From: a bacterium
Lineage (GTDB): Bacteria; Armatimonadota; Chthonomonadetes; Chthonomonadales; Chthonomonadaceae
Direction of reading: 5' to 3'
DNA: 33,259 nt
NCBI GenBank assembly: GCA_021777995.1
Contig: JAJYCW010000032.1
Coordinates: 1 to 33,259 of the forward strand
Shown: positions 16,537 through 25,000 of the stretch, piece by piece
How the letters are laid out: each line of letters begins with the position of its first letter
How positions within the stretch are numbered: the first letter of the stretch is position 1
Translations under genes and position numbers: made by a program
Notes under the pieces: model-generated
Seen by the model: only the letters and a program-made list of their open reading frames with translations
Databases searched by the model: none
What the model was told of the DNA's origin: nothing

Positions 16537-17337
16537 CTAGCAGCGTGGACCTAACGTCAGGTACAGAAGAATACCCGCAGCAACCGTGACGTTGAGTGAC
16601 GAAGGGCCTCCTGGTTGCATTGGCAGGCTTACGAATTTCGATGCCATCTGGGTAGTCTCGGGCCGCAGCCCGGTGGTCTCGTTACCCACTAGAACTGCCA
16701 TAGGTCTGCCTGTTAGATTGGTTACAAGTGCCGAGTCTGGTGCGTGGGCTGAACCAGCCACCACAGTGAAGCCCGCGCTCCTCAGCGGTAGAATGATGTC
16801 CTGGGCAGCGGAGTAGAGGTGAATTGGCAGGCGCACAACGGAGCCCGTACTGGACCGTACAGCGGCGCGGCACCATGGCTCCGCACTATCGGCAGAGAGG
16901 GCGATTGCTCTGCAACCCGCTGCCTCAGCGGTTCGAATAAGTACGCCTACGTTGCGCGGGTCCTGAATACTCTCTCCTACTAGAAGTAGACCGCCGCCAT
17001 CGACAACCTGGCTGAGATTTGCTTCCGCTTTGCCCACCACAGCAAGAGCCGTTACATCGGTCTCGTAGGTGGTGCCGACAAGCTTCTGCATGAGCCCACG
17101 TGATGTGGTGTATAGCGGTAGGTCTCTCTCAGCACAGAGCTGGTGGATAGATTCCGGTGCTCCATCCACTACAAAAACAGCATCTACAGCCGCATGCGAT
17201 CGCAATGCCTGATTGACGAACGAGGAGGTTTCGACGAGATACTTTCCCATGTTTGCACGCTCATTGCGTTTAGTAAGCGAAAGCGCGAGTTGAAACGCGG
17301 GATGTTTCGATGCAATTGATAACAAAGCCTCATCCAC
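16537..17337 (-). CDS. TrmH/SpoU-family RNA 2'-O-methyltransferase
   Basis: A 266-residue SPOUT enzyme of normal length. A substrate-binding N-terminal domain (1-105) is followed by the three SpoU motifs: DPRNVGVLIRTAEAAGCRAI near 128 (motif 1), AVLVGNETTGLRPE near 215 (motif 2) and SLNVTVAAGILLYL near 245 (motif 3), which form the knotted S-adenosylmethionine site. It should methylate a ribose 2'-OH in rRNA or tRNA; the exact nucleotide is not evident. The GTG start at 17337 has no clear ribosome site. The gene is convergent with the DUF6785-type gene and lies about 160 bp from MqnA. Confidence 0.92.
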   Translation of the reverse strand: MDEALLSIASKHPAFQLALSLTKRNERANMGKYLVETSSFVNQALRSHAAVDAVFVVDGAPESIHQLCAERDLPLYTTSRGLMQKLVGTTYETDVTALAVVGKAEANLSQVVDGGGLLLVGESIQDPRNVGVLIRTAEAAGCRAIALSADSAEPWCRAAVRSSTGSVVRLPIHLYSAAQDIILPLRSAGFTVVAGSAHAPDSALVTNLTGRPMAVLVGNETTGLRPETTQMASKFVSLPMQPGGPSSLNVTVAAGILLYLTLGPRC

Positions 17338-17500
17338 TAGTTTTAATCTACTTGTTGTAGTGCTACTTATGATACCTGCTAACCGGAAAGGTCGAGGTTA
17401 TGAAGCGAGTATGTGTCGCCAATCCTGATGAAGTGTTGAGTTTGAGCGTGACAAATTGAAGGTGTATTAGTGCAGCGGCGGCGGGCAGTTTGTCGCAACA

Positions 17501-18289
17501 CTAGTCGAAGGACAGACAGGGTCCGCTGGGTACAAGACCGTGTTCAACACATTTTTGCTGATACAGTAAAGCACCTGCACATTGTTCCTTCGTGAGTCGA
17601 TAATCCATTACATTGACAAGGTAATCATAGGTCCGCTCGAATGGAAGCTGCATTTTTGTTGACCATTTCTTTACCAAATCATCCAGATGTGCGATTCCCC
17701 AGTCCCTCGCTTTGGTGAGAATATCAGTTAGCTCTTGCCTCGGTGCCTGGGGCCTTGCAAGCCAACAGGCATACACGAATGGCAGCCCAGTAAGGTCAAA
17801 CCACTCTTTTCCGAGGTCGAGTTCGAAGGTGTTTTTTTCCAGATCGAATAGCTTAAGATCTCCTATAATCAGGCCCGCGTCATATTGGCGCAACATCTCA
17901 ATGATATCTGGGTGGTGATAGTGATACTCTGGGGAGAGGTTATATCGTTCGTTCAGCAATATCCTTAAAAGGGCATTCGATGTGAGGGACGAAGTGTCGA
18001 GGGCGACCGACGTAACCTGTGTAACGATCACCTTTGAAAAGAGACGTACACTTTTTACCTCGCCAGTAGCCGAGATTGATATGCCCGGTATGATCCTCAG
18101 GTCGGGATTACGGATCGCCTCAAACAGAGAGACATTTGCTGCATCAAGCTCGCCTCGTTGCAGCATCTTAGCTAGTTCAGAAGGCACCGCATAGGTAATC
18201 TCTACATCGGCGTCACAAGCGGATGAGTGAAACCAGTCAACCTGGGGTTTTGCATTGAGGTATGGTACAGATCCAATTCGAAGTGTCAT
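17501..18289 (-). CDS. mqnA: chorismate dehydratase MqnA (menaquinone, futalosine route)
   Basis: A 262-residue protein of the periplasmic-binding-protein-like MqnA fold. It opens with RIGSVPYLNAKPQ, has the internal GLIIGDLKLF block (about residue 138) and WFDLTGLPFVYACWLARPQ (about 163), both typical of MqnA. MqnA removes water from chorismate to give 3-enolpyruvoylbenzoate, the first step of futalosine-dependent menaquinone synthesis. No other mqn gene is in the window, so the pathway is scattered or lies elsewhere. MqnD is the main alternative, but the N-terminal motif favours MqnA. ATG 18289 is the first codon of the conserved N-terminus. Menaquinone implies a respiratory chain that could interact with exported cytochromes. 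Confidence 0.85.
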   Translation of the reverse strand: MTLRIGSVPYLNAKPQVDWFHSSACDADVEITYAVPSELAKMLQRGELDAANVSLFEAIRNPDLRIIPGISISATGEVKSVRLFSKVIVTQVTSVALDTSSLTSNALLRILLNERYNLSPEYHYHHPDIIEMLRQYDAGLIIGDLKLFDLEKNTFELDLGKEWFDLTGLPFVYACWLARPQAPRQELTDILTKARDWGIAHLDDLVKKWSTKMQLPFERTYDYLVNVMDYRLTKEQCAGALLYQQKCVEHGLVPSGPCLSFD

Positions 18290-18444
18290 GGCAGTAGATC
18301 CAATCGATTGCGGTGATGCGGTGGCTCTAGCCTTAACGGCAGGGCAAGCCTCTCGGCACCTTCACCTGCTTTAGTTTACGTACTACAAGTAGCTTACGTG
18401 GCACATGCCGCGCAAAACTTACTGCGTCGAAAGGTGTATGAGCT

Positions 18445-19044
18445 ATGAACGAAGAGCCACCTGTAATAGTACCGCTATCTAGCAAGAAACTAGCCTCTGG
18501 CGGAGCGAGCAAGCTGGGGTTGGGTGCATTTTTTGTAGGCGTCATTGTGCTTGCTGTTTACCTTGCAATTCCGCTATTTGAAAGCGGACGTGGTGCATCC
18601 CTGCGAGAGTTCTGCATGGGTAATGAGCACAAGGACGGTGTTGCATTGAAGATGTACGCACTAGACTGGGATGGGACTTTGCCTGCGTCGCCGTCCTGGA
18701 TGGACATGGCCGCTGTGTACCTTTCTGCGGGAGCGCACGGTACGCCTACGAACCCGGATAGTCTTCACTGTCCGTCGGCGCAACTGCGCTACCGTACAGC
18801 ACAAAGGAATGTCTATGGCTACGCGTTCAACTCAAAACGTGGCGGCAAGGCAACGCAATCAATCCTTACCCCTGAGCAGACTTACCTAATGTACGACTCT
18901 ACAGACATGAAGCGCAATGCCGCCGACCCGGGCACGAGTATAGATTTTCAGCGGCATTTAGAGGGTGCGAATATCGCCTATGTGGATGGGCATTCCCATT
19001 GGGTCAAACAGGGGACCCGATTGGGGACGTATGGACATCCCTAA
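18445..19044 (+). CDS. single-pass membrane protein with H-X9-DG motif
   Basis: A 199-residue protein with a cytoplasmic tail, one membrane helix (about 25-45), then an extracytoplasmic domain. This holds CMGNEHKDGVALKMYALDWDGTLP (57-80 region), paired cysteines at 57 and 109, and near the end H171 followed by nine residues and Asp181-Gly182 (RHLEGANIAYVDGHSHW). H-X9-DG is the mark of the pseudopilin-like proteins abundant in Planctomycetota and Armatimonadota. The GF-T-L-I-E prepilin cleavage site usual in that group is missing, so this one is probably anchored and not assembled as a pilin. AAGGTG lies 8 nt before ATG 18445. Function is unknown. Confidence 0.75.
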   Translation: MNEEPPVIVPLSSKKLASGGASKLGLGAFFVGVIVLAVYLAIPLFESGRGASLREFCMGNEHKDGVALKMYALDWDGTLPASPSWMDMAAVYLSAGAHGTPTNPDSLHCPSAQLRYRTAQRNVYGYAFNSKRGGKATQSILTPEQTYLMYDSTDMKRNAADPGTSIDFQRHLEGANIAYVDGHSHWVKQGTRLGTYGHP

Positions 19045-19053
19045 TCGGGACGG

Positions 19054-19081
19054 CAGCTGAGTTGGGTTAACCAACCAGCTG
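19054..19081. other. stem-loop between convergent genes, stop codon in its loop
   Basis: Arms 19054-19065 and 19071-19081 pair over 11 bp with one bulged A, around loop GTTAA. The TAA of the minus-strand oxidoreductase (19067-19069) is inside the loop, and the plus-strand H-X9-DG gene stops 9 bp away. No T-run follows on either strand. It could act as a two-way terminator or 3' end protector. Confidence 0.5.
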
Positions 19082-20164
19082 CGCCTGCAACTCCTGCAAC
19101 TTGGCCGGGATGGCAGGAAACTGTGCGACATCCACAGGACGCCCGGTCTCAGCCGATTCTACCGCGGCAAGCGTGAGAGCGAGCGTGTTGAGGTTATCTC
19201 TGCCGCTGGTTTCCGGCTCTGCTCCACTTTCGCTACAGGCTTTCCAGTGATACAAATCATACTGGTGTCCGTTTGGTCCAATAGAATCGGCCCACAGCGC
19301 CTCACCCCACGGTTCCGGAAGCGGTGAGAAGAAGTGCTGCTCGGTATAGACGCTGAGATCCTGCTTTTGCCGGAATATACGCACCGGCCCCCAGTCATCC
19401 CGCGGGTTCCACACGAGCGATCCGGTGTCACCTGTAATTGCCCATCGGCCGTTCCAGCCGGTGTCGGTACCTGGCGCGGCGAATGAGCCGGTGTAGTTGA
19501 CATGAACACCATTATCGAACTCAATCCAGACAAACGCGTTCATATCGCCCGCCGTATTACTAATTCGTGGATTCCACGTGTGGGCCTGCACGCGCACAGC
19601 GTTCGCATTTAGCAGGTAACGCATGAGGTCGAAATGGTGAATCGCCATATCCATCAGGAATGGCTGCGACATAGTCTTCCGCCAGCCAAAGAGAAGCCCC
19701 TGAATCTGGAACTCTACCGCCACGTGGTCAACGGCACCAATCTGGTTCTCTGCAATTAATTTACGCAGCAATCGTGGCTGGTCGTGGTAGCGAAACTGCT
19801 GGGTAACCATAAGCGTACGGCCGCACTGTTTTGCGGTGCGTACCATGAGCTCAGCCTTTTGCAACGACTCGCTCAGCGGCTTTTCCGCCAATACGTGAAG
19901 GCCAGCTCGCAGGGCGGTACAGGTAGTATCGTAGTGACACGCAGCAGGTGTGCAGTCAATAAGTCCGTCGGCGTCGATGGCGGATAGAGCGTCATCAATG
20001 GACGCAAAACGCCTCTCGGGCGGAACGCCTGCAATCTCTCCGGCATTGGCAAGTGCAGCCGGGCTTGGATCAACAAGAGCGACGTGCTCAAAGCCTGGCG
20101 TATCACGAACCGTGTAAATCCAGCTATTTCCAAATCCGCCAACCCCGGCCTGGATTAGTCGCAT
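19067..20164 (-). CDS. Gfo/Idh/MocA family NAD(P)-dependent oxidoreductase
   Basis: A 365-residue protein with an N-terminal Rossmann fold (AGVGGFG at 6-12, then VALVDPSPAAL for the second strand), the family's EKPLSESLQKAE active-site segment near 95 with its catalytic Lys, and a C-terminal alpha/beta substrate domain containing MDMAIHHFDLMRYLL. These enzymes oxidise or reduce sugars, inositols or sugar acids. I chose ATG 20164 (GGGAGGA 5 nt upstream) over the in-frame GTG at 20182. A promoter with a palindrome in its spacer lies about 65 bp upstream, so the gene is probably induced by its substrate. It fits the carbohydrate-use theme of the right half of the window; the substrate is unknown. 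Confidence 0.9.
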   Translation of the reverse strand: MRLIQAGVGGFGNSWIYTVRDTPGFEHVALVDPSPAALANAGEIAGVPPERRFASIDDALSAIDADGLIDCTPAACHYDTTCTALRAGLHVLAEKPLSESLQKAELMVRTAKQCGRTLMVTQQFRYHDQPRLLRKLIAENQIGAVDHVAVEFQIQGLLFGWRKTMSQPFLMDMAIHHFDLMRYLLNANAVRVQAHTWNPRISNTAGDMNAFVWIEFDNGVHVNYTGSFAAPGTDTGWNGRWAITGDTGSLVWNPRDDWGPVRIFRQKQDLSVYTEQHFFSPLPEPWGEALWADSIGPNGHQYDLYHWKACSESGAEPETSGRDNLNTLALTLAAVESAETGRPVDVAQFPAIPAKLQELQAQLVG

Positions 20165-20226
20165 GGGTTCCTCCCAAAGCACACAGATGTATGGCTGCCA
20201 CGGACATCTTGACGAGCAGTTAAGTC

Positions 20227-20255
20227 ATTCTACCACAATCTGATTGTCCGCGCAA
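20227..20255 (-). promoter_or_regulatory. promoter with operator-like palindrome for the oxidoreductase
   Basis: On the minus strand TTGCGC (20250-20255) and TAGAAT (20227-20232) are separated by 17 bp, a good sigma-70 layout. The spacer holds ACAATC-T-GATTGT (20235-20247), a perfect 6-bp inverted repeat. A dimeric repressor bound there would block RNA polymerase directly. The start site would be near 20220, 56 nt before ATG 20164. Confidence 0.5.
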
Positions 20256-20341
20256 TCATTATTTTTACGTATGTGGAAGGGTAAAAGTTAAGATCACAAT
20301 AGTAATTAAGAATGCACGCATTAGAAATTGGGAAACATACC

Positions 20342-20941
20342 TTAACGACGGTTTGGCAAATCGTGCGCTAACTCCGCAGTGAGTATAATGGCCTCACAAA
20401 CGGCCTGGATGTCTCTGCCCATAGACGTGCTTTGAGCATGCAGCCGCCTTAAGGCCTCACGCTCGGTGAGATTCTCTCGAAGCATGAGTATTCGTTGGGC
20501 CTGGGATAACAAGCGGTCCGTAGACACCTGGGTTTGTAAGCCCTCCAGTGCATTAGAGAGTGCAGTCATTTCTCGATACCGGGAGAGTGTAAGCCTTATC
20601 GTTGGCAGTAGCTCTTCAGTACGATAGGGTTTGACAATAAAGCCCATGACTCCAGCGCGATTAGCCCGATCCACAATGTCCATATCGCTGTAGGCAGTCA
20701 ACAGCAGCACCGGACAGATTCTCGCCCCCGCAAGCTCACCTGCAACTGCAATTCCGTCTAGACCCGGCATATGAACATCTAGAATACAGAGGTCTGGTCT
20801 GTTGCGCTTAGCGTAATCTAACGCTTCAGTACCAGTGGAGACACTTGCTACAACCTCAAACCCAAGGTCCTTAAGGGCTGTAGATAGTTCCAACCTTATG
20901 AGGGCGTCATCGTCCGCCACAAGAATCTTTGAATAGGGCAT
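20342..20941 (-). CDS. orphan response regulator with ANTAR output
   Basis: A 199-residue protein with a receiver domain (Asp10-Asp12 acidic cluster, phospho-acceptor Asp55 in LCILDVHMP, LLLTAYSD, FIVKPY) and a C-terminal ANTAR domain (about 135-190, DRLLSQAQRILM and EREALRRLHAQS). It is related to the regulator at 12091 but clearly diverged, and no kinase gene lies beside it. It may answer to the GAF kinase 6 kb away or to one elsewhere. The start may be ATG 20941, TTG 20944 (GGAG 7 nt upstream) or the upstream ATG 20974; the conserved first strand (KILVADDD) begins right after 20941. It lies 108 bp downstream of the hslV gene on the same strand and could be co-transcribed. Confidence 0.9.
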   Translation of the reverse strand: MPYSKILVADDDALIRLELSTALKDLGFEVVASVSTGTEALDYAKRNRPDLCILDVHMPGLDGIAVAGELAGARICPVLLLTAYSDMDIVDRANRAGVMGFIVKPYRTEELLPTIRLTLSRYREMTALSNALEGLQTQVSTDRLLSQAQRILMLRENLTEREALRRLHAQSTSMGRDIQAVCEAIILTAELAHDLPNRR

Positions 20942-21049
20942 CAATACATTTCTCCGAATGCGGTGGAAAACCATTAACTAACCGTGTGTGCAGGAGGATG
21001 GCAGCATCAGCCGCCGGGCTCACACAGACAAGGGCACAGGTTGGAAGCC

Positions 21050-21613
21050 TTAGTCCTGTGCTTCGGCAGGCAACACCTCAACCGTAAAGTGCGTGTTAGT
21101 GTAGATGCAGATTTCCGCTGCTATTCTCATAGCCTCAAGTGCAATGTCACGCGCGTTCATCTGCGTGTTTGAAACGAGCGCTTTGGCTGCTGCAGATGCG
21201 AACATTCCGCCAGATCCAATCGCTGCAACACCGTCATCTGGTTCCACCACATTGCCATCGCCAGATAGGATGTATAGCAGACTACCGTCGGTGACAATCA
21301 TCATTGCTTCCAGGCGACGAAGAACCCGATCCGTTCGCCATTGCTTCGCGAACTCTACTGCGGCGCGCGTGAGGTTTCCAGAAACCGACTCCAACTGTCG
21401 CTCAAATGTATCAGAGAGCGACTGTGCATCTGCAACGGACCCCGCGAACCCAGCAATAACCTTACCCTGGTATATCTTGCGTACCTTGCGCGCGCTGTGT
21501 TTTAGTACAGTCGTCTGCAAGGTTACCTGTCCATCCCCAGCAATCGCGACGGTACCGTTGCGGCGAACGCCGACAATTGTCGTCGATCTAATTTTACGTT
21601 CCGAATCTGTCAT
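21050..21613 (-). CDS. hslV: ATP-dependent protease peptidase subunit HslV
   Basis: A 187-residue proteasome-beta-like threonine peptidase. TTIVGVRRNGTVAIAGDGQVT matches HslV closely, and KVIAGFAGSVADAQSL, WRTDRVLRRLEAMMIV, IGSGGMFASAAAKAL and ICIYTNTHFTVE follow in order. The mature enzyme should begin at Thr11 or Thr12, whose amino group and side chain cut peptide bonds; thus a short propeptide of about 10 residues is removed. HslV forms a double hexamer fed by the HslU unfoldase; hslU is not in the window. GGAG 6 nt before ATG 21613 supports that start over ATG 21628. It acts in cytoplasmic protein turnover. Confidence 0.94.
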   Translation of the reverse strand: MTDSERKIRSTTIVGVRRNGTVAIAGDGQVTLQTTVLKHSARKVRKIYQGKVIAGFAGSVADAQSLSDTFERQLESVSGNLTRAAVEFAKQWRTDRVLRRLEAMMIVTDGSLLYILSGDGNVVEPDDGVAAIGSGGMFASAAAKALVSNTQMNARDIALEAMRIAAEICIYTNTHFTVEVLPAEAQD

Positions 21614-22018
21614 GTAAAACTCCAGCATAAGTCAGGCGGATACTATCGCCATGCGTGCAAGTATACCTTACCGCTCGCGGCCGGCGGCCAGCGACAAGGT
21701 GTTGACCTTGTTATCGGAGCCGTGGGCGCTGTCTTCTACCCTGGCACTCTATGCAAACTTAAAACGCCGGCGTGGATTGTTGAGGTAATCATAGCGGGAA
21801 CCTCTCAACAGGCGCCTTCAAATCGATGGCATCTTGCTTAACGGGCGGATGCGGGTGTCATCGGCACGATCAGCCAAACGCGGCGGAACCCAAAACATTA
21901 GTGCGCACAGCATCTTGAAGACGCGTGCCTCTGCTAAAGGTCCTGCTTCTGGCGTCCATCAAGTCGTGAGGTGCTTTGCGGCGTGTTCAGGCTCCATAGT
22001 ACGTTGTGCTCCAATCGT
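21614..22018. other. gene-free gap between glycosidase and hslV, one hairpin
   Basis: About 400 bp without a credible gene; the small plus-strand frames here have no ribosome site or recognisable content. At 21694-21711 ACAAGGT and ACCTTGT pair over 7 bp around loop GTTG, without a following T-run. A TATACT hexamer on the minus strand near 21662-21667 could be the -10 of hslV, but I saw no good -35 at the right distance. Confidence 0.4.
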
Positions 22019-25000
22019 TCATACCATCATCTCACGGATGGGTATTATCCGCACTGGTCCTAACAGACCGGACTCCTGGAGTGGATCTGTTTTGTGCCAC
22101 AATTGCCACGTCGTAAACGTCAAACGACCAGTGGGGCTTGGCTGCCCAGCCAGCAGCCAGGTTGGCCACGAGACGAGGTGCCCATCTGGCGCACGATCAC
22201 AATCCTCTGGCAGCTGCTGATCACCAATTAGCCTGTTGATCCAGAGATTTGCTACGTAAATTTCTAGGGCGTTGACGCCAGGATGCAAGTGGTGGGTGAC
22301 ATCCAATAGGAAGGGTCGCTTCCAGCAGGTTCCAGCAGGTTTGCCATTAACGTACACTGTCGCCATGACTGCGACATTTCCGAGGTCAAGTAGCAGCCTT
22401 AGGCCGGGTGTTTCACCGGTATTCAGAGCTCGTGGGAGCGTGACGGATGTGCGGTAGTGTGCGGTACCCGAAAAGTACTTGATTCCTTCGTTGGCGTGTT
22501 CGCTCCAAGACATCAGCCGGCTAAGGGTTACTGACGCTGGAGCGCCCCAGCCTTCAGGGAAGGTGAGCTGCCATGGACCATCGATAGGCAGCGGAACGAG
22601 CGGGCCCGGAACTTCCACTGCCCGGCGATCACCATTGCTAAATGTACAGGTGAAGGTGCCTGGAGAACTAGCGCTCAGTTGGATGCCCTTGCCAGTACTA
22701 ATTACCGATGCAACGGGCACAGCTGGAATGGCGATAAGGTGAGCAAATGAGAAGGCGTCGCCGTCCTGTGCACTCACTGTATGATTATTACCGTGGAGGG
22801 TAAAAGTTACGGTGAGCGTTTTCACCACACCATACGCCGGATCCCCGCCAATACTTGCTACTTCCACCACAGGGAAGCTTAGTCGCCCGTGGTCAACAAG
22901 ATCGCTTACGATATTGGTAACATTGCGCGTGCGGTCTGGATCGCCGGCAGGGCCGTAAATAGCCGAAACAACGTGTACATCTTTAACTGAGGAAGGTCCC
23001 CACCCGCTGGTGAGGAGGTCGGTGTCATTGTGGATCAATTTCACCACGGACGAGGCCGGTTCGGTATCTTTCCTAAACACCACAAATATTGAACCATGGG
23101 GTTCGAAGTTTAGCGAAATAGTCGTTGTATCTTGCTTGCACTCATAAGCACCAAGCGGCTCAATCTTACCGCTCTGGGGATTCCATATGGCAGGTACGTG
23201 GTTGGTTACCCGGAATGTAACACGTGCCGTGACTGGCCAGTCAGTTCTACTGCAAACGAAATAGATCTCAGCTTCCGGCATTGTGCGGTGACAGAATGCG
23301 ATATCTGCACTGGAGGAACAGTCGTGAACCACGTTACGTTCCGCAAGAACCTGCTGCGCCGACTTATTTGTGATAATCCGGCTATTACCCCACAGGTCGC
23401 GCGTAAGGGTAGCAACCTCGTCGTCACATTGGGGATAGTTCTCCAGGCTTGGCGAGGTTGTTGGTGGCTGTCCAATGATTGTGGCTCCATCTCGTACGAG
23501 CTGAGCTAGTTTTCTCAGCAGTTGCGGTGTCATGGTTGGCGATTCAGGAAGCACTAGTATTCTATAAGACATCCCATCGGGGAGCACCAAATGACCATTT
23601 TTCACCGAGATGTGGTGCATAACGACGTCGGCAGGACAAGCATCGTGTTTATACTTTGGTTCATAATTGGGGTCGCCTGCGCCGGGCATTACTGGCGTTC
23701 CCTCTGGCGCGCCTTCTGCCTGCATATACAGAATGTCCGCGACATACAAACCCTGTCGCAAGAGGTGTTGACAGCGTGAGACGTAATCGTGCCAGGCGTG
23801 CGACATTTCCCACCATGTTTGTGTACGCTCGTAATGAAGGCCCCACGGCCCCATAGACATTCCGGGTGCATAATGAGGATTTGTCCAGGGCTGCATTGCA
23901 AACCTATGAAACACAAACCTGTTCACACCCTGGCAAAATGTCCAATCGCATATTGCCTTTATATTTGCGGGATGGCCCTGCCACCGCTCATCGGCGCCGG
24001 CAGTGCAGGTTTCCTGACCAATGATGCGCCTTCCGTAAACGTGGCCTGCGGAGGTCATCTCGGTCACAGACTGCGAACTGCCATAGCGCGGCCACGACCA
24101 GCATTCGCTCATTGGTTCAACCGCTACACCCCCGTACTGCATTTCTATAGCCGGGACGCCAGAATACCCCTCAATCGAGAGCCTGAGACCTCGTTTCTGT
24201 GCCAGACCGCGCATCGTCAACGCATAGTTTTCAACGAGCAAGTCCGAGATGGTCTTGCGCCAATCCCATAGGAAACGTTGGGTTACTGTCAAGTTATCTA
24301 CTATTCGACCGGCTAATGCAGGCATGAAGGCTACACAGTCATATCCCCTTAGTCGCTTAAAATCGGCAAGCATGGTTGGTGTCCAGTTTTGTGTACCGGT
24401 CTCCCAGCTGTCAATGTGTGTCGAAACCAGAGAACGTCCATTGAGTGGCTGCACGTCCTCCGCCAGTTTTTCAATGAAAGAGTCGAAATGGAACGTAGTT
24501 GCAAGTTTGCTTAGCTTATCGGACTCAAGACCAAGTCCGCCTTTCGGAGCTGGGTGGTTTGGCACCCCCGTGGTGGTGTGTCCGAAGCGTATGATTGTCC
24601 AGTCACCCTCTGGTAACTTACAGATTAGGTGACCTGTCGCATCCATGTCAGCCGTTAGATCGCGCATCTCTGTGCGCATAATGCGTGCTCCTGCTGGAAC
24701 AGCGGGCCAGTGTGCGCTGGTGGGCAGATCATCCTCGGCGCCACCTGATCCTCCCAGTGTTAGGTTCTCAAAGTTTGGTAGATGGTAGCCCTTTCCGGAT
24801 CGATCCAATGCAGGTGTAGGGAATGCTAGCACATGGATGTCGCGGTAATAGTTGTACGCGCTGTCAGGTTGCGGCAATGAAACGTTAACGCTACCGCCAT
24901 TTACCCGTGCCTCGGTCCAAACTACCCGCTGCATCGAGATGTCCGGAGTAATCCAGGGCCCGCCACTGCCACACCACCCGGCGGCGTTGTCCATATTAAC

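Noticed and set aside
23789..24271. 160-residue plus-strand open frame inside the GH106-type gene
   Set aside because: Cys/His/Pro-rich shadow of a well-supported glycosidase gene.
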